From an uncultured Clostridium sp. (GTDB lineage Bacteria; Bacillota; Clostridia; Clostridiales; Clostridiaceae), in NCBI RefSeq assembly GCF_934754915.1, contig NZ_CAKVKB010000006.1, positions 1-64,000 of the forward strand: DNA of 64,000 bases. Direction: 5' to 3'. The notes below the pieces were generated by a model. It was not told the DNA's origin. It made no database searches and saw only the letters and a list, made by a program, of their open reading frames with translations. The position numbers and the translations under genes were made by a program. Positions 53,481 to 62,400 of the stretch are shown one piece after another (the stretch's first letter is position 1; the number at the start of each line of letters is the position of its first letter).

Positions 53481-54512
53481 ATGTATATTATAGGTACGGT
53501 TGGACCAACAGTTAAGGACCGAACGGCATTAAAGGGCATAGTAGATAATGGGGTCAATGCATTACGATTTAATTTTGCACATGGCAGTGATAATGAGTTT
53601 TTTGGTTTTCTTCAAATGGCAAGAGAGATAAAAGACGATGTCAATATAATATTAGATATTTCAGGAACAAAGATACGGATATCTAACAAATTTCAATATA
53701 TATATAAAGTATATAATAATGAAGAAGTTATTTTTTGTGGAGAAGACCAATATGAGAAAATAAGAGCAGATTTAAAAGATATAAGGATAAAGATATTTCC
53801 TCTTAATATAAAAAGCAATATTTTATGCAGAAATGATTTTGATAAGATAAGTATAAAGGACAATACCATGATTTTTCAGATTACGAGTAAAGAAAAAAAT
53901 TTGATAAGAGCAAGAGCAGTCAAGGGAGGGATAATAAGAAAGGGTAAAGGCTGCAATATAAAAGATTTTGATAGGAGCATGCTTTCCATAAGCAAGAAAG
54001 ATAGGAAAGCAATTATATGGGGAATTAAAAATAATGTAGATATAATATGTCAGTCATTTGTTGAAAGCAGAGAAGATGTTATGGCTATAAAACAGTTCAT
54101 ATCTGCTCATAAAAATGAGAACACACATATTAAAATATGGGCAAAGATAGAAACGCTGAAAGGAGTAGATAATGTTGATGAGATTATTGATGAGGCTGAT
54201 GGAGTAGTAATAGGGAGAGGGGATCTTATTCCAGAAACTTCAATTGAAGATACACCTGTGTATGAAGAAAGAATAATAGAAAAGGTTTCAAAGATTGAAA
54301 ATAAAGATATTATAATTGCAACACATCTATTTAACAGTATGAAATTAGGAAAAATGCCTTATCTGTCAGAAGTTGAAAGCGTATATAATTTTATTAGAAA
54401 GGGTGTTACAGGTTTCTTGCTGGCAGGAGAAACATCAGTAGGAAAAGCACCTATAAAAACTGTTCAATTTCTGAGAAAACTTGTATCTAAATATGAAATG
54501 AATATTGAGTAA
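53481..54512 (+). CDS. Truncated, divergent pyruvate-kinase-like protein
   Basis: 343 residues, versus 470-590 for pyruvate kinase. It retains recognisable core segments: IIGTVGPTVKDR, LRFNFAHGS, LDISGTKIRI, IWAKIETLKGVDNVDEI, DGVVIGRGDL and FLLAGETSVGKAP. The C-terminal regulatory domain is absent and the B-domain region is diverged. The canonical DTKGPEIR is DISGTKIRI and the ADP/Mg segment GDLGVE is GDLIPE, so activity on phosphoenolpyruvate is doubtful. The core lysine (AKIE) is kept. GGAGG sits before ATG 53481. A genuine pyk elsewhere in the genome is likely. It ends at a strong terminator. Confidence 0.8.
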   Translation: MYIIGTVGPTVKDRTALKGIVDNGVNALRFNFAHGSDNEFFGFLQMAREIKDDVNIILDISGTKIRISNKFQYIYKVYNNEEVIFCGEDQYEKIRADLKDIRIKIFPLNIKSNILCRNDFDKISIKDNTMIFQITSKEKNLIRARAVKGGIIRKGKGCNIKDFDRSMLSISKKDRKAIIWGIKNNVDIICQSFVESREDVMAIKQFISAHKNENTHIKIWAKIETLKGVDNVDEIIDEADGVVIGRGDLIPETSIEDTPVYEERIIEKVSKIENKDIIIATHLFNSMKLGKMPYLSEVESVYNFIRKGVTGFLLAGETSVGKAPIKTVQFLRKLVSKYEMNIE

Positions 54513-54518
54513 GAGACT

Positions 54519-54572
54519 TAAAAGAGAAAAACTGTTGCATTAAAAATTATACAACAGTTTTTCTTTCTATAC
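54519..54572 (+). terminator. Intrinsic terminator
   Basis: AGAAAAACTGTTG pairs with CAACAGTTTTTCT around a 13-nt loop, then T-rich. Confidence 0.85.
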
Positions 54573-54593
54573 TTAATCAAAATATGTATTTGA

Positions 54594-55091
54594 TTATTTT
54601 ATATGGCTATTAATTCTATTTAAAAAATATGATATTACTATAGTCAGTGCATAATCATAAATGAGAAAGGCAAATTGACATATTAATATAATTATCCATA
54701 TAGGAAGTTTTATATTAAAGTCTGTAATAAATAATTTAAACAAAAAATATGCTGCAAATAAGATACAGTTAAAAGTGATGAGCTTTAATAGTATCTCATA
54801 AGAAAGATTGTTGATTTTTTCTATAAAAAACTTTATTATTCCATAAACTCCGAAAAACATAGAATACATTAGTGCTATATTTAAAGGAATAAATAAAAAA
54901 CTTAGTATGCTGCTGCATAAATAAACTAATACACCATATTTTATTGATGTTCTGATTATTGCAATTGGGACGAGACAAGATGCAATAGCCAGAATGGATA
55001 AAGTGTTTATGGGAATCAGTGAAGCAGCAAATAAAATGGCAAGAGTAAGTGCTATCAATATTCCACTTTGAGCAATATCTTTAGATTTCAT
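54594..55091 (-). CDS. Polytopic membrane protein of unknown function
   Basis: 165 residues, five predicted transmembrane helices. The pattern, with an early small-residue-rich helix (SGILIALTLAILFAASLIP), resembles ECF-S-like or DUF2232-type membrane proteins, but I cannot assign a substrate. It is last in an apparent minus-strand operon with a J-domain protein (13-nt gap) and a DUF5685 protein, which suggests a joint role. No ribosome site is strong; GGGGGTATATT precedes the ATG. Confidence 0.7.
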   Translation of the reverse strand: MKSKDIAQSGILIALTLAILFAASLIPINTLSILAIASCLVPIAIIRTSIKYGVLVYLCSSILSFLFIPLNIALMYSMFFGVYGIIKFFIEKINNLSYEILLKLITFNCILFAAYFLFKLFITDFNIKLPIWIIILICQFAFLIYDYALTIVISYFLNRINSHIK

Positions 55092-55104
55092 AATATACCC
55101 CCTG

Positions 55105-55734
55105 TTAACAGCAAGATATTAAATCGCCACCCATACATTCACATAATGAATCTAAACACCATAAGTTTATACAACAGTCGCAGGCATCATTATTATTAAA
55201 TCCAGTAGTTCTATAATAATGGTTTGAAAAATTATTCCCTCGTTGTCTCAATGAGTTTAAGGTTTGTCTGTATTCAAAATTATTAGGATCCATGCTTACA
55301 GCTGTGTTGATGTGGTTAAGAGCTGAATCATACCAGCCTTTATTAAACATTACAACACCATATAAATAATTCCATTCAGCATTTCTGTTATTTATACTGT
55401 TAAGTCTCTGTTCAGCATATGAAAAATTACGTGATTGAATCATTCTTCTTATTTCCTGAAATTCATTAAAGTTGCTGTTTGAATAATTGCTGTTTGTGTT
55501 TGAATAAGAATTTGAATTATAATTTGCAGATGAGCTGCTGTAAGAACTTGATCCACCATTTTTAGTGAGCATATCATAAGCTTTATTTACTTCTATAAGT
55601 TTTTCTTGGGCAAGTTCTTTTAATGGATTATCACCATATTGATCAGGATGGTATTTCTTTATTAGCTTTCTGTAGGCACTTTTTATTTCGTCTTGGCTTG
55701 CGCCAGGTTTTATGCCTAATACTTCATATGGATT
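55105..55734 (-). CDS. J-domain (DnaJ-like) protein with TPR-like and Cys-rich tail
   Basis: 209 residues from ATG 55734, chosen because AAGGAGTGA precedes it. The J-domain (about 1-65) has NPYEVLGIKPGASQDEIKSA and the HPD motif in KKYHPDQYG. A Ser/Asn/Tyr linker (about 72-100) follows. A TPR-like helical segment (about 105-170: YSYAEQRLN-, NYLYGVVMFNKGWYDSALNH-) follows, and the tail has nine or ten cysteines (DACDCCINLWCLDSLCEC...). It lacks the G/F-rich and zinc-finger regions of DnaJ, so it is a type-III co-chaperone. It likely targets Hsp70 to membrane or cell-surface clients. Operon with the neighbours. Confidence 0.85.
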   Translation of the reverse strand, partial: NPYEVLGIKPGASQDEIKSAYRKLIKKYHPDQYGDNPLKELAQEKLIEVNKAYDMLTKNGGSSSYSSSSANYNSNSYSNTNSNYSNSNFNEFQEIRRMIQSRNFSYAEQRLNSINNRNAEWNYLYGVVMFNKGWYDSALNHINTAVSMDPNNFEYRQTLNSLRQRGNNFSNHYYRTTGFNNNDACDCCINLWCLDSLCECMGGDLISCC

Positions 55735-55738
55735 CATT

Positions 55739-56644
55739 TTATAAGTCACTCCTTTTTGTTTCATTAGTATTATTAGGATGATTGATAACCTTTATGTATT
55801 TATCCATCAATCCAAGTTCAACAATATTAAATAAGATATCTTTATTTCTTTTTAGATTCAGCTTCATTAGATTTTCTTTTATGATAGAACCACAGCTTAA
55901 AATTGTAAATTCAATGCGTGGTTTTATTGAATCTGTCAATTGATCATAAGTCATATTGGATTTATTATATAAAAAATCAATAGGATTAAATTTTTTATGC
56001 TCCATATCTTTTTTTAAGTCGTCAAGTGCATCTATAATATATATCCACTTGCCAATAGAATAACCTAATGTATAAAGAATATCTCTAAGTTCAATAGAAT
56101 CATCTAATAATTCGTAAGGATAATTTTTAAATACAGTTCCCACAAGCCTGCTGAAAGGATCACATATTTCATCTAAGGAATTAAAAGATTTACTATTTTC
56201 TAAATCAGAAAGCTGATTTAGGCAATTTTTTATTTCATTATCAGTATTAAGAACAGACTCAGGAAATTTTTTTCTATAAGGACTTAATACAGCTGCATAT
56301 ATTCTGCTTTTTAATGATTTGTCATCTTGTACATCATCAATTAGTTTGTAATAAAAAAGAGAAATATTTATATATGCAGCGTAAGATATAGCTTTGTTAT
56401 TGTTTATAACTATCTTTTTTTCTCCAGGATGAAGAAAACACACATGATGTGAAACTTCAACTTTATCAGGATTGATTCCATCAAGAAGAAGGCCTAGGAA
56501 AGTCATATCATAATTTAATGATAATCTTGGTATATTTCCAAACTGTTTTTTTATATGGCAGCATAGACCACAGTAATAACATTTAAATCTATTGAAATCT
56601 TTTACTTTTAGTTCTCCTTTTAGGGGAGTAACATATCCAAACAA
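55739..56644 (-). CDS. DUF5685 family protein
   Basis: 301 residues. It begins MFGYVTPLKGELKVKDFNRF and CYYCGLCCHIKKQFGN, the hallmark of DUF5685, whose Cys motif (CxxCxxC) may bind a metal. The rest is helical. The frame opens at GTG 56653 inside the AGGAGTG ribosome site, so TTG 56644 is the start. DUF5685 and J-domain genes are often adjacent in clostridia. Only 4 nt separate it from the J-domain gene, which indicates one operon. The function is unknown. Confidence 0.85.
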   Translation of the reverse strand: MFGYVTPLKGELKVKDFNRFKCYYCGLCCHIKKQFGNIPRLSLNYDMTFLGLLLDGINPDKVEVSHHVCFLHPGEKKIVINNNKAISYAAYINISLFYYKLIDDVQDDKSLKSRIYAAVLSPYRKKFPESVLNTDNEIKNCLNQLSDLENSKSFNSLDEICDPFSRLVGTVFKNYPYELLDDSIELRDILYTLGYSIGKWIYIIDALDDLKKDMEHKKFNPIDFLYNKSNMTYDQLTDSIKPRIEFTILSCGSIIKENLMKLNLKRNKDILFNIVELGLMDKYIKVINHPNNTNETKRSDL

Positions 56645-56904
56645 TAAAAACACTCCTCATGCAATTAAATAAATATATTAATAATTGGAATATATATATT
56701 AATTATAAACTATATCTTAAATAATGTTTATAGAAGTAATTAAAATTTCAGATAATATTAACATTTTTATTTAAGAAAAAATATATTCAGCTTATAAAAA
56801 TTTATAAAGTTATAGAAAAAATTACACGATAAATAGATAAAGATGTCAATATTAAAAAATATATGAAATTCGATGTAAAAATTAAAATAAAAATAAAAAA
56901 ACTA
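56645..56904. other. AT-rich noncoding DNA upstream of the rubrerythrin promoter
   Basis: Nothing recognised as a gene or structured RNA in this stretch. Confidence 0.5.
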
Positions 56905-56933
56905 TTTACAACGGATAATAATTATTATATAAT
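56905..56933 (+). promoter_or_regulatory. PerR-boxed promoter of reverse rubrerythrin
   Basis: TTTACA (56905-56910) and TATAAT (56928-56933) are 17 nt apart. TAATAATTATTATAT (56916-56930) within the spacer and -10 matches the PerR box TTATAATNATTATAA with two differences. Repression would block RNA polymerase and peroxide would relieve it. This fits known PerR control of reverse rubrerythrin in C. acetobutylicum. Confidence 0.7.
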
Positions 56934-57017
56934 AAAAATTGTCAGAGAGATGGACAAATGATAAATAAAATATAGTAAAAAATTTAAATATAAGTGTGTG
57001 TAGGAGGAAAAAGAATT

Positions 57018-57560
57018 ATGAAAAAATTCGTTTGTACAGTATGTGGATATGTTTATGAAGGAGAAACTGCACCAGAAAAATGTCCTGTATGTGGAGTAGG
57101 ACCTGAAAAGTTTATAGAACAAAGTGGAGAAATGACATGGGCAGCAGAACATGTAGTAGGAGTAGCACAAGGTGTGTCAGAAGATATATTAGCAGATTTA
57201 AGAGCTAATTTTGAAGGAGAATGTACAGAAGTAGGAATGTACTTAGCAATGGCTAGAGTGGCACATAGAGAAGGATATCCTGAAATAGGAATGTACTATG
57301 AAAAAGCTGCTTATGAAGAAGCAGAACATGCTGCTAAATTTGCTGAATTATTAGGAGAAGTTGTTACTAATTCAACTAAGAAAAACTTAGAATTAAGAGT
57401 AGAAGCAGAAAATGGAGCAACTGCTGGTAAAACAGATTTAGCTAAGAGAGCTAAGGCTGCTAATTTAGATGCTATTCATGACACTGTTCATGAAATGGCT
57501 AAAGATGAAGCAAGACATGGAAAAGCATTTAAAGGATTATTAGACAGATACTTTGGATAA
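57018..57560 (+). CDS. Reverse rubrerythrin (peroxide/oxygen detoxification)
   Basis: 180 residues. The rubredoxin domain is at the N-terminus (Cys6, Cys9, Cys22, Cys25), followed by a ferritin-like diiron domain with FEGECTEVG, EKAAYEEAEH and KDEARHGKAF iron ligands. This reversed order defines reverse rubrerythrin, which reduces H2O2 and O2 with electrons from NADH via partners. A longer frame from 56994 is rejected since AGGAGG lies just before ATG 57018. Codon use is highly biased, suggesting high expression. The promoter holds a PerR box. Confidence 0.95.
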   Translation: MKKFVCTVCGYVYEGETAPEKCPVCGVGPEKFIEQSGEMTWAAEHVVGVAQGVSEDILADLRANFEGECTEVGMYLAMARVAHREGYPEIGMYYEKAAYEEAEHAAKFAELLGEVVTNSTKKNLELRVEAENGATAGKTDLAKRAKAANLDAIHDTVHEMAKDEARHGKAFKGLLDRYFG

Positions 57561-57593
57561 TTAAAACTAATAAAATCAATAATTGGGATCAGG

Positions 57594-57634
57594 AATAAGG
57601 GTGTATGAGAGAAATCTTATATACCCTTATTTTG
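57594..57634 (+). terminator. Terminator after rubrerythrin
   Basis: AATAAGGGTGTAT (57594-57606) pairs with ATATACCCTTATT (57619-57631) with one G-U, then TTG. Confidence 0.7.
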
Positions 57635-57658
57635 ATTAGAGTATGGAATGTATTTATT

Positions 57659-58315
57659 TTAAGCAAAATGTCTTTCAAACTGATTGTTAAAAGTATCAAA
57701 GGTTTTCTGATCATAGCATACCATGGCAATTTTGTCGAATATATCAGGATTTGCATTTATAAAGGATGTGATTTCATCTATGGCAATTTTGCTGGCCTGA
57801 TCAAGAGGATAGCCATAAGCACCTGTGCTGATTGAGGGAAAGGCTATTGTCTTTATAGGATGTTCATCAATGTATTTCTGCAAATCAGAGATTATGTTTT
57901 CTTTTTTCTTATTATTAAAAAAAGATAAACCTTCAAGGCGGTATATGTTTTCATTAATTATTTTCAGACTTTGTTGATTATATATATTTGCATAATCAGC
58001 AGCAACTTTTAAAGCTGAATTATAGGAACGCCTTAGATATTTTTCTTCAGAACCGTTGTTTCTGAAAATAGGACCAACAGTGTGTATTATCCAGTATATT
58101 CCTAGTTTTGCAAGATCGTAGGATTGAGTGATCTTTGCATTTCCAGTCAAACAGCCTTTCAATTGTTTACATTCATTCAAAAGTCTATTTCCGCTTGATT
58201 TATGAATGCTTCCGTCAACACCTCCACCTCCAAGAAGAGAAGTGTTGGCTGCATTTACTATGGCATCAAATTTTAACTTTGTTATATCTCCTAATAGTAT
58301 TTCAAATTTTGTCAA
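57659..58315 (-). CDS. Macro-domain protein (ADP-ribose/O-acetyl-ADP-ribose hydrolase type) with insertion
   Basis: 218 residues. GDITKLKFDAIVNAANTSLL, GGGGVDGSIHKSSG and STGAYGYPLDQASKIAID are the macrodomain core segments, of the YmdB/MacroD class that deacetylates O-acetyl-ADP-ribose. About 35 extra residues (about 120-160, NQQSLKIINENIYRLEGLSF...) interrupt the fold before the KTIAFPSIS strand, compared with family members I know. GTG 58324 lies in the GAGGTG ribosome site, so TTG 58315 is chosen. Confidence 0.88.
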   Translation of the reverse strand: MTKFEILLGDITKLKFDAIVNAANTSLLGGGGVDGSIHKSSGNRLLNECKQLKGCLTGNAKITQSYDLAKLGIYWIIHTVGPIFRNNGSEEKYLRRSYNSALKVAADYANIYNQQSLKIINENIYRLEGLSFFNNKKKENIISDLQKYIDEHPIKTIAFPSISTGAYGYPLDQASKIAIDEITSFINANPDIFDKIAMVCYDQKTFDTFNNQFERHFA

Positions 58316-58686
58316 ATTAATCACCTCAAATTTTATCTTATAAATTCTCTCACTTTATAGTTTACACTTATTTGGGTAAAATAAAAATATTTTTTACAAA
58401 AAATGTAAAAATAATTCGCTATGGCATTAAGATTCATATTCTTTACAAATGATAAATATGAATCTAGAATATTATTGTTTTGAAGATATATTTCATAAGT
58501 ACAATTTTATAATTTAAATCAATATTATAGTATATATACTTAGTTTTAAAGCACTATATGTTGGCTTGCTTTTGGTATTTATACTAATAAGAAAATCCTC
58601 AAAGTATATATTGAGGAAATCTTATGAAAATTTAATCATTCATTGACAATTGAATATTGTTAATTGGCTGAAGAGTAGGAGAAAGT
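58316..58686. other. Noncoding region upstream of the two-component system
   Basis: No gene. A small hairpin TCCTCAA/TTGAGGA (about 58594-58618) and a TTGACA at 58643 lie near the histidine kinase; no well-spaced -10 was found. The macro gene's promoter is somewhere in the left half. Confidence 0.35.
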
Positions 58687-60135
58687 ATGTTTATAAAGAG
58701 AAGGCTTACAATTTCAAATATATTGATGCTTATAATACCAGTAATAATTATAGCGTCTATAGCAGGAATTATACGAGAACCATTTTTTAAAATTTTTGAA
58801 GAGAAAATGAATTATATTGAAGAAAATCAGCCGGGAGCATATGTCATTCAAGATTCTATGCGTATAGACATGAAAAAACTTGAAAATGAAGATTTTCTTG
58901 AAAAACTTCCAAATGAAATGGAAAAAGTTTTAAGTCAGAAAGGCTATAGCCTTATTATACAATATGGAAAGGATATTATTTTTTCAAATCTTACAGATCA
59001 GGATAATTCAGCTATTTCTCAGATAGGTGAGGATATATTATTTGAATCAAATTCTCTGGTGCTTGAAAAAAGAAATATATCTCTTGTGAAAAATAGTCTT
59101 ATATATAAAGAAAAGCCTTTAAATATTATAGCTATAAATTCAAATTACAAACCTATGCATATTAATTTTAAAGAACAGATGTTGAAATTTATGGTTGGAT
59201 ATATAGGAGTTGTAGTTGTAGTAGCTGTTATTGTTATTACAATAACAAATGGAATATTATCTTCAAGAATATATAAAAATTTAATGATACCCCTTAAACT
59301 TTTAAGTTATGGTGCTGACCAGATAAAGAATGGAAATTTGGATTTTGATATGAAATATGAAGGTGATGATGAATTTAAACAAGTATGTGATGATTTTGAT
59401 GAAATGAGAATGAGGCTGAAGGAAAGTGTGCAGGCTAAGCTTAAATATGAAGAAAATAGAAGAGAACTTGTTGCTGGAATTTCTCATGATTTAAGAACAC
59501 CTCTGACAGGAATAAAAGGGTATGTTGAAGGGCTTATTGATGGAGTAGCAAATACTCCAGAAAAAATAAATAAGTATTTGAATACCATACATCAGAAGGC
59601 TTGTGATATGGATGAACTTGTTGATAGATTATTCCTGTTTTCGAAATTAGATACAGGAAAATATCCTTTTGATTTTGATATAGTAAGTGCAAAAAATTAT
59701 TTTTCAGAATTATATGAGGAACTTGAAGACGATATGGCTAAAAGAGGATTGAAAATCATATATACCAATAAATGTTCATATGATGTGAAACTAAAAATAG
59801 ACTGCAGGGAAATAAGAAGAGTTATTTTTAATATACTTGATAATACTGTAAAATATAATGAGAGACAAGATAAAGAAAGTGTAACAACTGTATACGAGGA
59901 TGATGAATGGATAAATGTTAAAATAAGCGATAATGGAAATGGTGTTGATGAACAGATAATTTCCAAACTTTTTGAAAGTTTTTATAGGGCTGATCCTTCA
60001 AGAACAAATCCAAGTCAGGGAAGTGGTTTGGGACTAGCTATAGCTAAAAATATAATTGAAGCACATGATGGAAGAATTGAAGCATTAAATAATAATGGAT
60101 TAACCATAGTCATAAAACTTCCTATATCAAAATAG
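58687..60135 (+). CDS. Sensor histidine kinase
   Basis: 482 residues. Two transmembrane helices (about 8-27 and 166-190) flank an about 140-residue extracellular sensing domain. HAMP, HisKA (His267 in AGISHDLRTPLTG), N box (IFNILDNTVKYN), and G1/G2 (DNGNGVDEQI; GSGLGLAIAKNI) follow. AGGAGA precedes the ATG. The response regulator begins 34 nt downstream. The following efflux-type genes suggest it senses an antimicrobial or envelope stress; that is inference. Confidence 0.95.
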   Translation: MFIKRRLTISNILMLIIPVIIIASIAGIIREPFFKIFEEKMNYIEENQPGAYVIQDSMRIDMKKLENEDFLEKLPNEMEKVLSQKGYSLIIQYGKDIIFSNLTDQDNSAISQIGEDILFESNSLVLEKRNISLVKNSLIYKEKPLNIIAINSNYKPMHINFKEQMLKFMVGYIGVVVVVAVIVITITNGILSSRIYKNLMIPLKLLSYGADQIKNGNLDFDMKYEGDDEFKQVCDDFDEMRMRLKESVQAKLKYEENRRELVAGISHDLRTPLTGIKGYVEGLIDGVANTPEKINKYLNTIHQKACDMDELVDRLFLFSKLDTGKYPFDFDIVSAKNYFSELYEELEDDMAKRGLKIIYTNKCSYDVKLKIDCREIRRVIFNILDNTVKYNERQDKESVTTVYEDDEWINVKISDNGNGVDEQIISKLFESFYRADPSRTNPSQGSGLGLAIAKNIIEAHDGRIEALNNNGLTIVIKLPISK

Positions 60136-60169
60136 TGTGGATAGGATATGTTTATTAGGAGGTTGTTTT

Positions 60170-60868
60170 GTGAAAAAAATATTAATAATAGAAGATGACA
60201 AAAGTATTGCAGAATTAGAACAGGATTATTTAGAGATAAATGGATTTAAGACGGAAATAGCCTTAACAGGAATATCTGGATTGGACAAGGCGTTAAATGA
60301 TGATTTTGATTTGATTCTTTTAGATGTAATGCTTCCTGGAAAGGATGGATTTGAAATATGTCAAGAAATAAGAAAGGAAAAAGAGATACCTATACTTCTT
60401 GTAACAGCAAAAAAGGATGATATTTATATAATAAGAGGACTGGGAATAGGTGCAGATGATTATATTGTAAAGCCATTCAGCCCAAGTGAACTTGTAGCAA
60501 GGGTTAATGCACATTTAAGCAGATATGAGAGGCTTACATCTAAAGATAAGGATAATAAAAAGAAACAGAATATAATTTCAATAGGAAGGCTGCATATTAA
60601 CTGTGATTCAATAAGGGTTTATGTAGGAAATGAAGAGGTTAAGATGGCCAATAAAGAATTTGAACTTCTTGTTTTTTTAGCTTCTAATCCCAATATAGTG
60701 TTTTCAAAAGACACACTTCTTGACAGGATATGGGGAGAAGAATCCTTTGGAGATACATCAACAGTTACTGTACATATTAACAGAATAAGAGAAAAAATTG
60801 AACTCGATACAAGCAATCCTAAATATATTGAAACTGTATGGGGAGCAGGATATAGATTTAATTTCTGA
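60170..60868 (+). CDS. OmpR/PhoB-family response regulator
   Basis: 232 residues. Receiver domain with DD at residues 9-10, phospho-acceptor Asp52 (LLDVMLPG), Thr in LLVTAKKDD and Lys in IVKPFSP, followed by a winged-helix DNA-binding domain (WGEESFGDTSTVTVHINR). The longer frame from 60137 is rejected; AGGAGG fits GTG 60170. It follows the kinase and is likely the regulator of the efflux-type operon behind it. Confidence 0.95.
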   Translation: MKKILIIEDDKSIAELEQDYLEINGFKTEIALTGISGLDKALNDDFDLILLDVMLPGKDGFEICQEIRKEKEIPILLVTAKKDDIYIIRGLGIGADDYIVKPFSPSELVARVNAHLSRYERLTSKDKDNKKKQNIISIGRLHINCDSIRVYVGNEEVKMANKEFELLVFLASNPNIVFSKDTLLDRIWGEESFGDTSTVTVHINRIREKIELDTSNPKYIETVWGAGYRFNF

Positions 60869-60885
60869 TTATAAAACCAAGAAAT

Positions 60886-60922
60886 TCATCAGCAGTTTGC
60901 TGATGAGTTTTTTTGTTTTTAA
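60886..60922 (+). terminator. Terminator after response regulator
   Basis: TCATCAGCA pairs with TGCTGATGA around GTT, followed by TTTTTTTGTTTTT. It separates the two-component genes from the TolC-like gene. Confidence 0.9.
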
Positions 60923-61130
60923 TATATTCTAAACATTTGTATTGTGATTTATATTGTGGATTATAAAAACCAAACATTTTTAGAGGACTTATATATATTA
61001 AAAATTAAAAGATAAAAAAATGGTTTGTTTATAAATTATTTATATTTTAGTTATAAGAAGGTTAGATGTTGAAGATAAAATAAAATAGTATTTAAAAGAT
61101 AAATTTAATGCAATATAGGAGGTTGTAATT

Positions 61131-62399
61131 TTGAAAAGAAAACTAGTAGCATTTTTAGCGACATTTTTAACTGTCTTTAGTGCTTTTAACATAAAAGCAT
61201 ATTCATCTGAAAAAATCAGCAATACTAATGTTATAGCTTTTAGTGATATTAAAGACATAATGCTTGAAAATAGTATTGATATGAAAATAGCAGATAATAA
61301 TTTGAAAGATAGCAAACAGGAAGTAGACAAAATAAATGATGAAATTGAAGATTTGGGTTACAAGCCTTCAAATTTAAGTTCCACTATATCAAAATTAAAA
61401 AAAGAACTAAAATCAAAAGGAATAGAAGATAGTGATGACGTTAAAGAAGCTAATGAAAAGATATCAAGATTAGAATCAAAATTGAATGGAGAAGATACAG
61501 AAAATTCCTCAGAAATTAATTCTCAGCTCAGCAGTCTTAAAAGTGCATTGGAAGATTACAATACATTGACATTGCTTCAATCATATCAGCAGAAAAGAAA
61601 AACTGCTCAACGAAATTACAAAAAAACTGAATTAAATTATAGACAAACTGTTGAAAAGGCAGTTTATGAAGCGGAAAAATCATATGTTCAATGTCTTGGA
61701 ACTGTTTCAAAAATTGATAACAGCAAGAAAAAAACAGAATATGATGAGAAAAAAATTAATATATATAAGCTTCAATATGAAAGCGAATTTATTTCTAAAA
61801 AAGAATATGAAGATGCTGTAAGAAATAATGTAGATAGTAAAAATGATTTGATTGAAACTGAGACTAATCAGGAGACAGCTCTTAATAATTTAAAGAGTGC
61901 TTTGGGAATTGATATAAAAGAAGATATATCATTAAGTAATGATATTACAAAAGATCTTCAAGAAGTGACAAAAATTAATTATGAAGAAGATTTAGATGAA
62001 ATGCTTGAAAATAGTATAAATATTACAATAGCTGATTTAGAACTTCAATGGGCTAAAGATGATGATGACGATAATGATGATGATTATGAAAATTATTCTC
62101 TCGAAAATAAGGCCTTATCATTGGATAAACAGTATATAACATCAGAAATTGATTTTAAATAAAAGTACTATAATTTAATGAATGCATATAATTTCATAAA
62201 AAGCAGTTATGACAAACTTCAACAGAGTCAAGAAGATTATGTAACTGCAAGTAGAAAATATTCTTATGGATTCATTACTAAGAATGAACTGGAAAAAACA
62301 GAAATTGAATTGGAAGAAAAAATGTCTGATTTTAATAATGAAAGAAATGAATTTTATCTAAAATATTTAGATTATAATCAAATGAAGGAGGGCTATTAA
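61131..62399 (+). pseudogene. TolC-like outer-membrane-efflux-type protein interrupted by an in-frame stop
   Basis: TTG 61131 follows AGGAGG. A signal peptide (about 1-24) precedes long coiled-coil helices typical of TolC-family (OEP) proteins in clostridia. Translation stops at TAA (62160-62162). The same frame continues past that stop (KYYNLMNAYNFIK... to 62399) with matching helical TolC-like sequence, so an intact gene would be about 422 residues. One base change at the stop would restore it. It may be a real nonsense mutation, a sequencing error, or readthrough. It is immediately followed by the HlyD-type adaptor, whose ribosome site lies in its tail. Confidence 0.8.
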
Positions 62400-62400
62400 G

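Noticed and set aside
57605..57835. 76-codon + strand ORF antisense to the macro-domain gene
   Set aside because: No good ribosome site; it overlaps a well-supported conserved gene in antisense.
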